Source: Ignavibacteriota bacterium
GTDB taxonomy: Bacteria > Bacteroidota > Ignavibacteria > Tepidaquicellales > Tepidaquicellaceae
Assembly (NCBI GenBank): GCA_026390735.1
Contig: JAPLFJ010000034.1
Span: 62,001 to 126,000 of the forward strand
Reading direction: 5' to 3'
DNA length: 64,000 nt
Under the pieces are notes generated by a model, which made no database searches, had not been told where the DNA came from, and saw only the letters and a program-made list of their open reading frames with translations. A program made the translations under genes and the position numbers. Positions within the stretch are counted from its first letter, which is position 1. The number at the start of each line of letters is the position of its first letter. Positions 29,758-38,090 of the stretch are shown one piece after another.

Positions 29758-30303
29758 CTATTTCGGAACTATTTCAATTTCACCTGTGCAGATAGGACTG
29801 CCGTCTTTTTTCTGGCAAACAACTCTGTAAGTACCAGGTGAATCAAATTTCAAATTCTTTTTATCTGTAAAGTAAGTATAATCCCAGTCTGCCTGAACGT
29901 CAAACGGCACTGTTCTTATAATCTTTTCGCTAATATCATTTCCTGAGGCATCCTTAATCTTTGAAAGTTTAAGTTCAACTTTTCCTGTTCCAAGTTTTGT
30001 ACCCGATGGTCTTGTATCAACCATTACTGTTAACCAGCCAGGAGTGAATCTTTCGCTCACACCAACTTCTTCACCGTTTTTGTACTGCTCACAGAAATAA
30101 AGTTTTGATCCACCTTCTTTTTTAGATGAAGATTCTTTCTTGGTTTCTGTTTTTGTTTCTTCCTTCTTTGTTGTTTCTTCTTTCTTGTCGTCCTTTTTGG
30201 TTTCTTCCTTTGCAAGGTCTTTCAGTTTACCGCAAGCGACAACCAAAGATACAGTAAGAACAATAGCCAACAAAAAATTAAGCTTGTACTTCAAGTTCTT
30301 CAT
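29758..30303 (-). CDS. Lipoprotein, paralogue of the following exported protein
   Basis: 181 residues. The signal ends LVVAC, giving a lipidated Cys24. About 45 residues of Lys/Glu/Thr-rich linker follow, then a domain starting SKLYFCEQYKNGEEVGVSE-RFTPGWLTVMVDT and ending DSPGTYRVVCQKKDGS, which matches the downstream 140-residue protein block by block. The linker would hold the domain away from the membrane. Function unknown. First gene of the pair. Confidence 0.82.
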   Translation of the reverse strand: MKNLKYKLNFLLAIVLTVSLVVACGKLKDLAKEETKKDDKKEETTKKEETKTETKKESSSKKEGGSKLYFCEQYKNGEEVGVSERFTPGWLTVMVDTRPSGTKLGTGKVELKLSKIKDASGNDISEKIIRTVPFDVQADWDYTYFTDKKNLKFDSPGTYRVVCQKKDGSPICTGEIEIVPK

Positions 30304-30362
30304 AGCATAATGTTTTAGTTATTAAATAATAGTAAATAATTTAAGTTTTTATATATTTTATG

Positions 30363-31238
30363 TCAAGATATAAAATCTAACGACAAATCCAGTGACCGTA
30401 CAGAGTGAGTTAACGCCCCTACCGATATTATGTTAATTCCCTTTATTGAACTAAAGTTCCCGATTGTTCGATAATTGACCCCCCCGGACACTTCAATTTT
30501 GAAAGTCTTATTATTTAATTTTACAGCTTTCTTTATATTCTCTATCGTGAAATTATCCAGCATCACAATGTCTACAATTCCTTTGCCAAGTTTCAGGACT
30601 GTCTTAAGTTCATTTAAATCTTGTACTTCAATCTCTACTTTTAGTTCCCTTGAAACTTTGGATTTCTTAAGTTTCAATAATGTATTCTCGATACCTCCGT
30701 TTGCTTCGATGTGATTATCTTTTATGAGCATCATATCGTACAGACCGAAACGATGATTATCACCACCACCGATTTTTACTGCAAGTTTTTCGAACATCCT
30801 GAAATTAGGAGTTGTCTTGCGTGTATCAACTATTTTGATTGAAGGGTTATTCAGCTTTTTCGCCATGCTGTAAGTTGCGGTGGCGATTCCGCTCATTCGC
30901 TGTATGATGTTCAGGGAAAGTCTTTCTGCTTTCAGAAGACTCCTTGAAGTTCCGTTTATCTGAGCAATCCTTGCACACTTCTTAACTTTCTGACCTTCTG
31001 GACAAACAGTGTGAACGACAGTTTTCTGGTCAACAATTTTATGCACAAGTTTAAATATCTCCACGCCTGCAACCACACCCGGTTCTTTCATCATTAAATT
31101 TGCAACAGACATATTGTCTTTCGGGATTAATAAATCCGTAGTAACGTCACCCGTACCAACATCTTCTTTCAAAGCCTGCCTGATGATTTTCTCAGCAGCG
31201 TTAAAATCAAAATTACGATAGAATGTTTTGTTAGACAT
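30363..31238 (-). CDS. nadC: Nicotinate-nucleotide pyrophosphorylase (quinolinate PRTase)
   Basis: Converts quinolinate and PRPP to nicotinate mononucleotide in de novo NAD synthesis. Motifs: EDVGTGDVTTDLLI at the N-terminus, the substrate-binding DTRKTTPNFRMFEKLAVKIGGGDNHRFGLYDMMLIKDNH block, and the C-terminal EVSGGVN barrel strand. 291 residues is normal. It heads away from two downstream-like neighbours only on paper: the thioesterase and GlcD-like genes lie just upstream on the same strand (17 and about 1 bp gaps), so the three are probably co-transcribed. nadA and nadB are not in the window. Confidence 0.95.
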   Translation of the reverse strand: MSNKTFYRNFDFNAAEKIIRQALKEDVGTGDVTTDLLIPKDNMSVANLMMKEPGVVAGVEIFKLVHKIVDQKTVVHTVCPEGQKVKKCARIAQINGTSRSLLKAERLSLNIIQRMSGIATATYSMAKKLNNPSIKIVDTRKTTPNFRMFEKLAVKIGGGDNHRFGLYDMMLIKDNHIEANGGIENTLLKLKKSKVSRELKVEIEVQDLNELKTVLKLGKGIVDIVMLDNFTIENIKKAVKLNNKTFKIEVSGGVNYRTIGNFSSIKGINIISVGALTHSVRSLDLSLDFIS

Positions 31239-31255
31239 ATTATTAAGTGTTAAAT

Positions 31256-31663
31256 TTAATTATTTATTAATTTTCTTACAACGTCCATAAAATCCACAGG
31301 AGGTCTTACGGGTTTGAATCTTTTCATGTCGAGGAAAGAGTGTGTCGTATAACCAGTTACAACAAGCCTGTCCTCAACGAATATTTCATAGTCAATCTTT
31401 ATTCTCACGGTCGGCAAGTCTTTCAGGGTGGCCACGATGCGAATCATATCGTCATACCTTGCAGGCGTTTTGAAATTAATATGTGCTTCAACCAAAGGCA
31501 AAGCAATATTTTGTGCTTCGAGCTGAGGGTAGGGATAGCCCATTGAGCGCATCATTTCATTCCTGCCAACCTCAAAGAACTCAAGGTAGCGGATGTTGTT
31601 TACTACTCCCATCACGTCAGTATGGGCATAAAGTATCCTATATTGGGTTTCAAATGATATCAT
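31256..31663 (-). CDS. Acyl-CoA thioesterase, 4HBT hot-dog family
   Basis: 135-residue single hot-dog domain of the 4-hydroxybenzoyl-CoA thioesterase/YbgC type. The active-site block AHTDVMGVVNNIRYLEFFE carries the catalytic Asp and the start of the long helix; FKTPARYDD follows. Substrate cannot be told from sequence. Middle gene of a three-gene run with a GlcD-like oxidase (1-bp gap) and nadC (17-bp gap). Confidence 0.9.
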   Translation of the reverse strand: MISFETQYRILYAHTDVMGVVNNIRYLEFFEVGRNEMMRSMGYPYPQLEAQNIALPLVEAHINFKTPARYDDMIRIVATLKDLPTVRIKIDYEIFVEDRLVVTGYTTHSFLDMKRFKPVRPPVDFMDVVRKLINN

Positions 31664-31664
31664 A

Positions 31665-33062
31665 TTAATCTGTAAATATTTTGCCCGGGTTTAATATATT
31701 GTTCGGGTCGAATGTTTTCTTAATGTTCTTTAAAAGTTGTATTTCTTCTTTTGACAGTGCGATAGACAGAAACTCTTTCTGCGAATAGCCAATGCCGTGT
31801 TCGCCGGAGATTGTCCCGCCAAGCGCAACCGTGTGCTCGAAGATTTCCCTTATCGCAAGTTTCACGTTAGTGTTCCAGTATTCATCGCTGAGCTTTTCCT
31901 TCAGAATATTCACGTGCAGGTTTCCATCGCCTGCGTGTCCGTATGAAATTATTCTTATGTTGTATTTCTTTGAAACGTCCATTATTCCCTGAAGCAGTTC
32001 GGGCAGTTTCGCACGCGGGACAACTGTGTCTTCTTCCTTATAAGTGGAAATCGATTTCACCGCCTCGCCCACCGAGCGCCTCAATGCCCACAGTTCTTCC
32101 ATCTTGCCCCTGTCTTCAGCAAGAATGATGTCTGCGGCAGAAAACTTCTCCACCGTGTCGGCAATTACCTGTACGTCGGAGTTGAGCACGTCCATATTGT
32201 TTCCATCGAGTTCAATCAAAAGCTGTGCTTCGGCATCGCTGTTCGGAAAACTTTTCCCTAGCTGATTTTCAGAAGCCTTGATGGCATCCTTCGTAAGAAA
32301 TTCCAGCGCTGCGGGATTCACACCGCTTCTGTAAATTTCAGCCACAGAAGAAATGCAGTCCTTCACGTTATTGTAAGCAATCAAAAGTATCATCTTATGT
32401 TTCGGCAGAGCAAGCACACGGAAAACTATTTTCGTAACGATGCCAAGCGTGCCTTCACTTCCGCAAAGAAGCTGAGTGAGTGAGTAACCCGTAACGTTTT
32501 TAATTGTTCTGGAGCCAGTGAATATTATCTCACCGGTCGGAGTAACGAATTCGAGACCCAGAATGTAATTCCTCGTAACGCCATACTTTGCAGCACGCGG
32601 ACCGCCCGAACATTCGGCAACATTCCCGCCGATGAGACAGCTACCACGTGATGCAGGATCAACGGGATAGAACATTTCGACCTTTTCGAGTTCTTCCTGA
32701 AAAACTTGAGTGATAACTCCTGCCTGAACGACTGCCTGAAAGTTATGCTCATCAACCTCAAGAATTTTGTTGAACCTCTCCATCGAAATAACGATACCAC
32801 CGTATACGGGCAAAGCACCTCCCGAAAGACCAGTACCACCTCCGCGAGTGTAAACGGGAATAAGGTTTTCGTTTGCAAGTTTAAGAATCTCAGAGATTTC
32901 CTCTGCAATAGCGGGCTTTACAACAACCTCAGGCGGAAAAGAGAAGTCTTCGGTTTCATCGCGGGAATACTTATCGATATTCTCAACGTCTGTGAAGACA
33001 AATTCATCTCCTACAACATCTTTTAAACTTGTAATTATATGGGGCTTTAATTTGCTGTACAT
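31665..33062 (-). CDS. FAD-binding 2-hydroxyacid oxidase/dehydrogenase (GlcD-like)
   Basis: VAO/GlcD-family flavoprotein oxidising a 2-hydroxyacid such as glycolate or D-lactate. The PCMH FAD-binding signature is RGGGTGLSGGALPVYGG, and the FAD-linked oxidase C-terminal domain ends SGEHGIGYSQKEFL and DPNNILNPGKI. I use the ATG at 33062; an in-frame TTG lies two codons upstream. About 465 residues, normal. No GlcE/GlcF subunit or iron-sulphur partner is adjacent, so the electron acceptor is unknown. Confidence 0.93.
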   Translation of the reverse strand: MYSKLKPHIITSLKDVVGDEFVFTDVENIDKYSRDETEDFSFPPEVVVKPAIAEEISEILKLANENLIPVYTRGGGTGLSGGALPVYGGIVISMERFNKILEVDEHNFQAVVQAGVITQVFQEELEKVEMFYPVDPASRGSCLIGGNVAECSGGPRAAKYGVTRNYILGLEFVTPTGEIIFTGSRTIKNVTGYSLTQLLCGSEGTLGIVTKIVFRVLALPKHKMILLIAYNNVKDCISSVAEIYRSGVNPAALEFLTKDAIKASENQLGKSFPNSDAEAQLLIELDGNNMDVLNSDVQVIADTVEKFSAADIILAEDRGKMEELWALRRSVGEAVKSISTYKEEDTVVPRAKLPELLQGIMDVSKKYNIRIISYGHAGDGNLHVNILKEKLSDEYWNTNVKLAIREIFEHTVALGGTISGEHGIGYSQKEFLSIALSKEEIQLLKNIKKTFDPNNILNPGKIFTD

Positions 33063-33103
33063 AAACAAATATAAGAATAATTAAGCTAAATAGAAATTAG
33101 AAT

Positions 33104-33127
33104 TAGTTGTCAGTTGACAGTTGATAG
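33104..33127. repeat. AGTTGTC-type heptamer repeat, copy 1
   Basis: Three successive heptamers AGTTGTC-AGTTGAC-AGTTGAT in the gap upstream of the GlcD-like gene. Related runs occur at 36403, 39445 and 51164, always between genes. Confidence 0.6.
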
Positions 33128-33158
33128 ACATTTGATAAAAAGGGTAATGGTTTGATGA

Positions 33159-33196
33159 CCACCCCGTCCGCCTCGGCGGATATGAGACCGGAGTGG
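33159..33196. repeat. Imperfect palindrome with TCCGCC/GGCGGA core
   Basis: Core stem TCCGCC-TC-GGCGGA (33167-33180), flanked by partly matching CCACCCCG and CCGGAGTGG arms. GC-rich against an AT-rich background, 33 bp from the end of the zinc-ribbon gene. Confidence 0.55.
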
Positions 33197-33228
33197 GATT
33201 CAGAAGAGGATGAGGAATAACTATGCGG

Positions 33229-34920
33229 CTATTCTTCGGCTTCCTTTCTTTGTTTGGCATACTTTAATTTTTCCTGAGCAGCTTCCTTGCTTCGTTCTGA
33301 TTCATAGATGCATTTTAAATCTGGGGTAAAGACTTTCATAAAATCATAATACCTGAATGTATAGATTTTGCCGTCAGGAGAAATTGCGAGCAGCTTATCT
33401 TCGCTGAGGATTCCGCCATCGAGGATATCGTTTAACAAAGTGGTTACGTTTTTACCGTCGGGTGATATTTTTATCAGTTTGGATTTATTGTTTTGGTCAG
33501 AACCAAGTATGTATACGTTTCCTTTTGCATCTGTACAGGGTTTACAGTCCTTGTAATGAAGCCCGATGTCTTTGCTCCATACCTGTTCACCTTCCCTTGT
33601 GTACTTTGCAAGTTTTGCATCTGTGGAGCTTGTATCGTTCATATATACATATCCGTCGAAACCGAGATTCATAGTTGTAGAAGTCCCGGATACTCGTTTT
33701 GGACAGTTGCCAATTTCCTTAACACAGGGAGCCCAGTCTTCATCAGAAGGAATATCCACAGCATTGTTCCCTCCTTTGAAAAGTCTGCTGAACAAACCGG
33801 GGACTTCATTCTTCTGTGAAACAACTTTCCAGGCAGGTGCTCTGCTTCCATCGTCATAAAAACGAACGAAGGTGTTATTAATGATTGCGAGTATAGTGTA
33901 ATCGGAATCTGATATTAATGCACCACAGCCTTTCAGCGTAAAAGGATATGGGTTCGAGCGGCTAACTTCCGCGCCCTGAACGGTATTTAAATCAGACCCG
34001 TCATTAGTGGACAAAATCTTGAGTGAATGTTTGTTTTTATTCCAGAGAAGTAGTTTATTATTTCTTGAAACAGCGATACCTGTGTTTTCGTAAGCAAACT
34101 TTATATCATTTCGAATCCACCTTAATTTTAAATCGGGGGTCAAAGACCATACGGAGAAATCTTCTTTATCGTCATCAGCGCCCGCAACATAAATGTTTCC
34201 TTTTGAGTCGATAGTTACATCAGAAAGATGATACCATTGAGGCATAGGTGTTTCCTTCAATTCTTCTTTTGCCACTGCTTCCTTTTCGTTATTAATGATG
34301 TACCACCTGTCAACTGTAGGTGCAGGATGCAGCTCAAACCAGAGGTCATCTGGGAGATAAACGCTTGCTTCGCAGTACTGGCATTTAATCATACGCTTAG
34401 TACCGTCTATTTCAAGGTTAGCAGCGCAGGCAGGGCAGGTGAAGATAACAGGCTTAGAGGCTTCGGGCTTTTCCATTCCATGAATGTCGGTTTTCAACTG
34501 CCCGGAATCTTCAGCAACGATATACTTTGCAGAAGGGACAATTTCCTGAATGAACTTATCAGGTTTCCTTATTAATATTACGTTACCGCATTGAGTACAT
34601 TTATAATCCCCACCTTCGAACGAATCGTAAACAGCATCGGGTACCATAGTCTGACATTTAGCGCAGCGGGATTTTCTTCTGCCGAAAGTAACAGTAATCT
34701 GATAACCGCCTGAAAACATCTTAAGGGAATGTTTCTGTCCTTCGTTATACTTTCGGGCATCATTCATACTGTCAACTACCATCCCCTTCCATAGTTTGGC
34801 AGTGATAAAATTATCCTTCTGACAATGCTCACAGGTGATTTTACCCGTGAAAGCATTTATAAGAAGCGGGTTACCGCAATTCATACAAGCGGTCAACAAT
34901 TCGAAAAAGTATGTCTGCAT
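33229..34920 (-). CDS. Zinc-ribbon protein with C-terminal beta-propeller-like repeats
   Basis: 563 residues, no signal peptide. The first 200 residues hold three CxxC...CxxC zinc ribbons: CMNCGN with CEHCQK, CAKCQT with CTQCGN, and CPACAA with CQYCEA. From about residue 220 there are repeated strands of the form 'DSKGNIYVAG', 'GFDGYVYMND', 'DAKGNVYILG' and 'SPDGKIYTF', as in NHL/SMP-30-like propellers. ATG at 34920 is used, but the Met at residue 13 is an alternative. I know no characterised protein with this arrangement; a cytoplasmic sensor or scaffold is conceivable. Ends in a charged tail. Confidence 0.82.
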   Translation of the reverse strand: MQTYFFELLTACMNCGNPLLINAFTGKITCEHCQKDNFITAKLWKGMVVDSMNDARKYNEGQKHSLKMFSGGYQITVTFGRRKSRCAKCQTMVPDAVYDSFEGGDYKCTQCGNVILIRKPDKFIQEIVPSAKYIVAEDSGQLKTDIHGMEKPEASKPVIFTCPACAANLEIDGTKRMIKCQYCEASVYLPDDLWFELHPAPTVDRWYIINNEKEAVAKEELKETPMPQWYHLSDVTIDSKGNIYVAGADDDKEDFSVWSLTPDLKLRWIRNDIKFAYENTGIAVSRNNKLLLWNKNKHSLKILSTNDGSDLNTVQGAEVSRSNPYPFTLKGCGALISDSDYTILAIINNTFVRFYDDGSRAPAWKVVSQKNEVPGLFSRLFKGGNNAVDIPSDEDWAPCVKEIGNCPKRVSGTSTTMNLGFDGYVYMNDTSSTDAKLAKYTREGEQVWSKDIGLHYKDCKPCTDAKGNVYILGSDQNNKSKLIKISPDGKNVTTLLNDILDGGILSEDKLLAISPDGKIYTFRYYDFMKVFTPDLKCIYESERSKEAAQEKLKYAKQRKEAEE

Positions 34921-35047
34921 ATAGTTCGATTCATTTTTAAAGAAACAAAATAGTTTTTATGGAATTAAAAGCAAAGAGAGAAAGAGCAATTCAGAGTTCA
35001 GAATTATGAATGCAGAATTATAATAATGTTAACAGGGCAAAAGATTA

Positions 35048-35104
35048 AACCGTTGAAACGGTTGGAGAATAATTCCATTTACACCCCACGGATAAATCCG
35101 TGGG
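35048..35104. repeat. Paired palindromic element (variant B, second copy)
   Basis: AACCGTT-GA-AACGGTT at 35048-35063 and CCCACGGAT-AA-ATCCGTGGG at 35085-35104, as at 26464. The 34921-35226 gap holds only this element, a small GCATCC-GAAA-GGAATGT imperfect hairpin near 35175, and the 20-bp direct repeat below; no gene. Confidence 0.85.
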
Positions 35105-35150
35105 CTTTATTTAGAATCCGGAACTAAAATTATAACTTATTAATGGATAT

Positions 35151-35230
35151 TATTCTTATACTATTTTTAATTTAGCATCCGAAAGGAATGTCATAATTTG
35201 AAATTGATAGTATTCTTATACTATTTTTAA
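35151..35230. repeat. Exact 20-bp direct repeat spaced 60 bp
   Basis: TATTCTTATACTATTTTTAA is present at 35151-35170 and again at 35211-35230. The second copy contains the stop codon of the cysteine-synthase-like gene (35227-35229). Confidence 0.8.
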
Positions 35231-36339
35231 TGCTGTCTTATTCTTCTCGGGCATGGCGGAAGCTGAACTTCGTCTATATGTTCATAGTCGGCTTCGATGC
35301 AAGTGAGCGGGTCGCAGCAAGTGTGACACACGCGCTTGTATGCGTGGAAACCAAGAAGTTCAACATCGGGTGAGAGGAATCCGTCTTTCACGGGCTCCGT
35401 CTTCAGCAAGTCTGTGCTTAAATACTTTTTGTTATCATCACAGAAGACTGTAACAACTACGGCATCTTTACCCATTTCGTTTTGCTTCATTAGTGCGCCT
35501 ATAAAGTTTGCACCTGAAGAGATGCCTACTCCGATACCGAGTTCGGACGCAAGTTTCTGAGCCATAATGATTGCATCGCCGTCATCAACACTGATTATAT
35601 GATCAAGGTTATCGAGTTTAACAATTTCAGGAATGAATTCATCTGAGATTCCCTGTATTCTGTGCTTGCCAACTTTATGCCCTGTTGTCATTGTCGGAGA
35701 GTTAGCAGGTTCGAGCGGATGTATTTTAATTTCAGGATGAACCTCCTTAAGGTACTTCCCAACTCCCATAACTGTTCCGCCTGTACCAACGCCTGCGATG
35801 AATGCATCGGGCTTCAAACCTCTGAAACGTAGCTGCCACCAGATTTCAGGTCCGGTAGTTTCGTAATGTGCAGAAACATTATCGTCGTTAGAAAACTGTC
35901 TTGGCAGGAATGTGTTCGGATTAGCTTCAGCATATGCTTCAGACAATGCGATACTTCCGAGGAATCCGCCCTGCTCTTTGCTGACGAGGTTTATTTCAGC
36001 ACCAAGACTTTTTATTAATTCAATTCTTTCCCTGCTCATCCAGTCGGGCATATAGATAATAACTTTGTGACCAAGCGACCTGCCGATAGCGGAGAAGGAA
36101 ATGCCAGTGTTACCGCTTGTGGCTTCGATTATTTCATCGCCGCTTTTAAGAATACCTCTTTCGTATGCTTTCTTAATAATATGAAGAGCCATTCTGTCTT
36201 TGATACTGCCAGTCATATTAATGTTTTCTGCTTTGGCATAGATAGTTCTTTTCTCGCCTTTGTAGAAGAACTCAATAGCAAGCAAAGGAGTGTTACCGAT
36301 TAAGTGCGAAATGTTATGCAGTCTTGTGTTATTATCCAT
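35227..36339 (-). CDS. Cysteine-synthase-like PLP enzyme with Cys-rich tail
   Basis: Beta-replacement PLP enzyme of the CysK/CBS fold type II group. IGNTPLL starts the fold; the PLP lysine is in [17 protein letters not shown] binds substrate carboxylate; GVGTGGT binds the PLP phosphate. It ends about residue 320, followed by an extension with [10 protein letters not shown] and a last Cys in PPCPRR, five or more cysteines that could bind a metal. 370 residues, longer than CysK (about 310). Reaction could be O-acetylserine sulfhydrylation or a related beta-replacement. Single gene, divergent from the pyrimidine operon. Confidence 0.88.
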   Translation of the reverse strand: MDNNTRLHNISHLIGNTPLLAIEFFYKGEKRTIYAKAENINMTGSIKDRMALHIIKKAYERGILKSGDEIIEATSGNTGISFSAIGRSLGHKVIIYMPDWMSRERIELIKSLGAEINLVSKEQGGFLGSIALSEAYAEANPNTFLPRQFSNDDNVSAHYETTGPEIWWQLRFRGLKPDAFIAGVGTGGTVMGVGKYLKEVHPEIKIHPLEPANSPTMTTGHKVGKHRIQGISDEFIPEIVKLDNLDHIISVDDGDAIIMAQKLASELGIGVGISSGANFIGALMKQNEMGKDAVVVTVFCDDNKKYLSTDLLKTEPVKDGFLSPDVELLGFHAYKRVCHTCCDPLTCIEADYEHIDEVQLPPCPRRIRQH

Positions 36340-36402
36340 TATATTTTAGATTTTGAGAAAAATAGGAAATTAGAAATCGTAATACAATTTAGAAATGTGG
36401 AT

Positions 36403-36419
36403 TAGTTGTCAGTTGATAG
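36403..36419. repeat. AGTTGTC-type heptamer repeat, copy 2
   Basis: AGTTGTC-AGTTGAT in the divergent intergenic region upstream of the pyrimidine operon. Confidence 0.5.
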
Positions 36420-36471
36420 TTCACAATTGTTAAACCATCACTGAACGCAGGTCAGAACTATGGCAATACTG

Positions 36472-36479
36472 TAATTTTG
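36472..36479 (+). promoter_or_regulatory. Putative -7 box of the pyrimidine-degradation operon
   Basis: TAATTTTG fits the TAnnTTTG consensus. A start site a few bases downstream would give a leader of about 120 nt carrying the small ORF at 36525 and the hairpin at 36550. No clear -33 element. Confidence 0.4.
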
Positions 36480-36524
36480 GATTGTACATAAAATCTAAAA
36501 TGATTATTAAAGAGGTTCAATAAG

Positions 36525-36566
36525 ATGAAATTTGAATTTAAAAGACAGTATATCAGGGAAATATAG
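36525..36566 (+). CDS. Candidate 13-residue leader peptide
   Basis: ATG at 36525 with AGAGG 9 bp upstream starts an ORF of 13 codons (MKFEFKRQYIREI) and a TAG at 36564-36566. Its last codons form the left arm of the hairpin at 36550-36575 and its stop codon lies at the end of the hairpin loop. The geometry is that of a transcription-attenuation leader in front of the pyrimidine-degradation operon. No homology to known leaders is claimed; it could be chance. Confidence 0.4.
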   Translation: MKFEFKRQYIREI

Positions 36567-36580
36567 CCCTGATATTTTGT
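36550..36580 (+). terminator. Terminator-like hairpin in operon leader (possible attenuator)
   Basis: Perfect 9-bp stem ATATCAGGG/CCCTGATAT with an 8-nt loop, followed by TTTGTTTT on the plus strand. The minus side has no T run. It lies 29 bp before the mmsA-like ATG, and the gene upstream is divergent, so its natural role would be on the operon's own transcript. Just downstream GTTTTA/TAAAAC could form a further small hairpin. Confidence 0.6.
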
Positions 36581-36608
36581 TTTAACTAAAACGTTTTAAT
36601 ATTTTATT

Positions 36609-38072
36609 ATGGATAAACTAATTTATAAAGAAGTAAGAAATTTTATCGACGGAAAATTCGTATCAGGCGGTAAGAAGATGCTCGACGTTATATGCCCGCT
36701 CGACGGGAAAGTGATTTCAAAAGTGCCTTTGTCAGGCAAGGCGGAACTCGACGCAGCAGTTGATGCTGCTAAGAAAGCATTTCCTGCCTGGGCTGCGATT
36801 CCTATAAAGGAAAGAGTTCAGATATTTTACAGATACAAGACTATTCTTGAAAAGAATATAGAGGAACTGACATACGTTACTCATATTGAATGCGGAAAGA
36901 CTCTCGGCGAAGCAAGAGCAGAGGTTGAAAAGAGCATTGAACTGACAGAGTTTGCTTGTTCACTTCCGCAAATGCTTGGCGGAGAGATTCTGGAAGTAAG
37001 CAATGGTGTGGAATGCAGGATTGATTATCATCCTGTCGGAGTTGTAGCGTCAATTGCACCATTTAACTTTCCTCACATGGTACCTCACTGGACAATTCCT
37101 AATGCAATAGCTGCAGGAAATACAATGGTCTTCAAGCCGTCTGAAATTGTTCCGATAACTTCAAACCACATAGCAGAGATGCTGAAAGAAGCAGGACTGC
37201 CCGACGGAGTATTCAACATTGTAAACGGTGACAGGGAAATAGTTGAAGGAATCTGCGACCATCCGGGTATAAGTTCTGTATCGTTTGTTGGTTCCACTAA
37301 AGTTGCAAAGATTGTTTACGCAAGAGCGGCATCGAACTTCAAGAAAGTTGCAGCACTCGGCGGAGCGAAGAATCATTTAATAGTTTTACCTGATGCGAAT
37401 GTACAGATGACGGCATCGAATGTTGCTGCATCTATGACGGGCTGTGCAGGACAAAGATGTATGGCTGCTTCAGCGATGGTTGGAGTAGGACCTGTTGACC
37501 ATATTATAGAACAGCTTTGCGAAGAAGCAAGAAAGATTGTACCCGGGAAGAATCTTGGTTCGGTCATAACAAAAGCCGCAAAGGAAAGAATTGAAAAGTA
37601 TATAACAGATGCAGAAAAGCAGGGTGCAAAGATTTTAGTTGACGGAAGAAATGCGATAGTAGAAGGAAAAGAAGGCGGATATTATGTTGGTCCGACAGTA
37701 ATAGACAACGTAAAACCTGATATGCCGATTGCGAAAGAAGAAGTATTCGGTCCAGTGCTTGCGATTATGAGAGTGCAATCACTTGACGAAGCAATGGCGA
37801 TTGAAAACAGTTCAGAATACGGAAACGCAGCAGCGGTATTCACGCAGAACGGAAGTTACGCAAGAACAGTTATAGAAAAAGCATCGGCGGGAATGATTGG
37901 CGTTAACATCGGTGTGCCTGTACCGAGAGAACCATTTTCATTCGGCGGATGGAACGAATCGAAATTCGGAACGAATGATATTACAGGAAAGAGTTCTTTA
38001 GGATTATGGATGCAGCCGAAGAAGACAAGCATTAAATGGAATGCTGAAGCCAAAACAAACTGGATGAGTTAA
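36609..38072 (+). CDS. mmsA: CoA-acylating (methyl)malonate-semialdehyde dehydrogenase
   Basis: ALDH-family enzyme converting malonate semialdehyde to acetyl-CoA, or methylmalonate semialdehyde to propionyl-CoA, with CO2 release and NAD reduction. Catalytic Cys is in TGCAGQRCMAAS; the substrate-side block FNFPHMVPHWTIPNAI and the cofactor segment VSFVGSTKVAK are typical MmsA. 487 residues is normal. First gene of the pyrimidine-degradation operon, where it would perform the last step, after the transaminase encoded 18 bp downstream. Confidence 0.95.
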   Translation: MDKLIYKEVRNFIDGKFVSGGKKMLDVICPLDGKVISKVPLSGKAELDAAVDAAKKAFPAWAAIPIKERVQIFYRYKTILEKNIEELTYVTHIECGKTLGEARAEVEKSIELTEFACSLPQMLGGEILEVSNGVECRIDYHPVGVVASIAPFNFPHMVPHWTIPNAIAAGNTMVFKPSEIVPITSNHIAEMLKEAGLPDGVFNIVNGDREIVEGICDHPGISSVSFVGSTKVAKIVYARAASNFKKVAALGGAKNHLIVLPDANVQMTASNVAASMTGCAGQRCMAASAMVGVGPVDHIIEQLCEEARKIVPGKNLGSVITKAAKERIEKYITDAEKQGAKILVDGRNAIVEGKEGGYYVGPTVIDNVKPDMPIAKEEVFGPVLAIMRVQSLDEAMAIENSSEYGNAAAVFTQNGSYARTVIEKASAGMIGVNIGVPVPREPFSFGGWNESKFGTNDITGKSSLGLWMQPKKTSIKWNAEAKTNWMS

Positions 38073-38090
38073 TTTAAAGGGGAATAAAAA

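Noticed and set aside
26464-35104. Paired palindromes as a CRISPR array
   Set aside because: Only two to three palindromes per site, with no regular spacers and copies kilobases apart.
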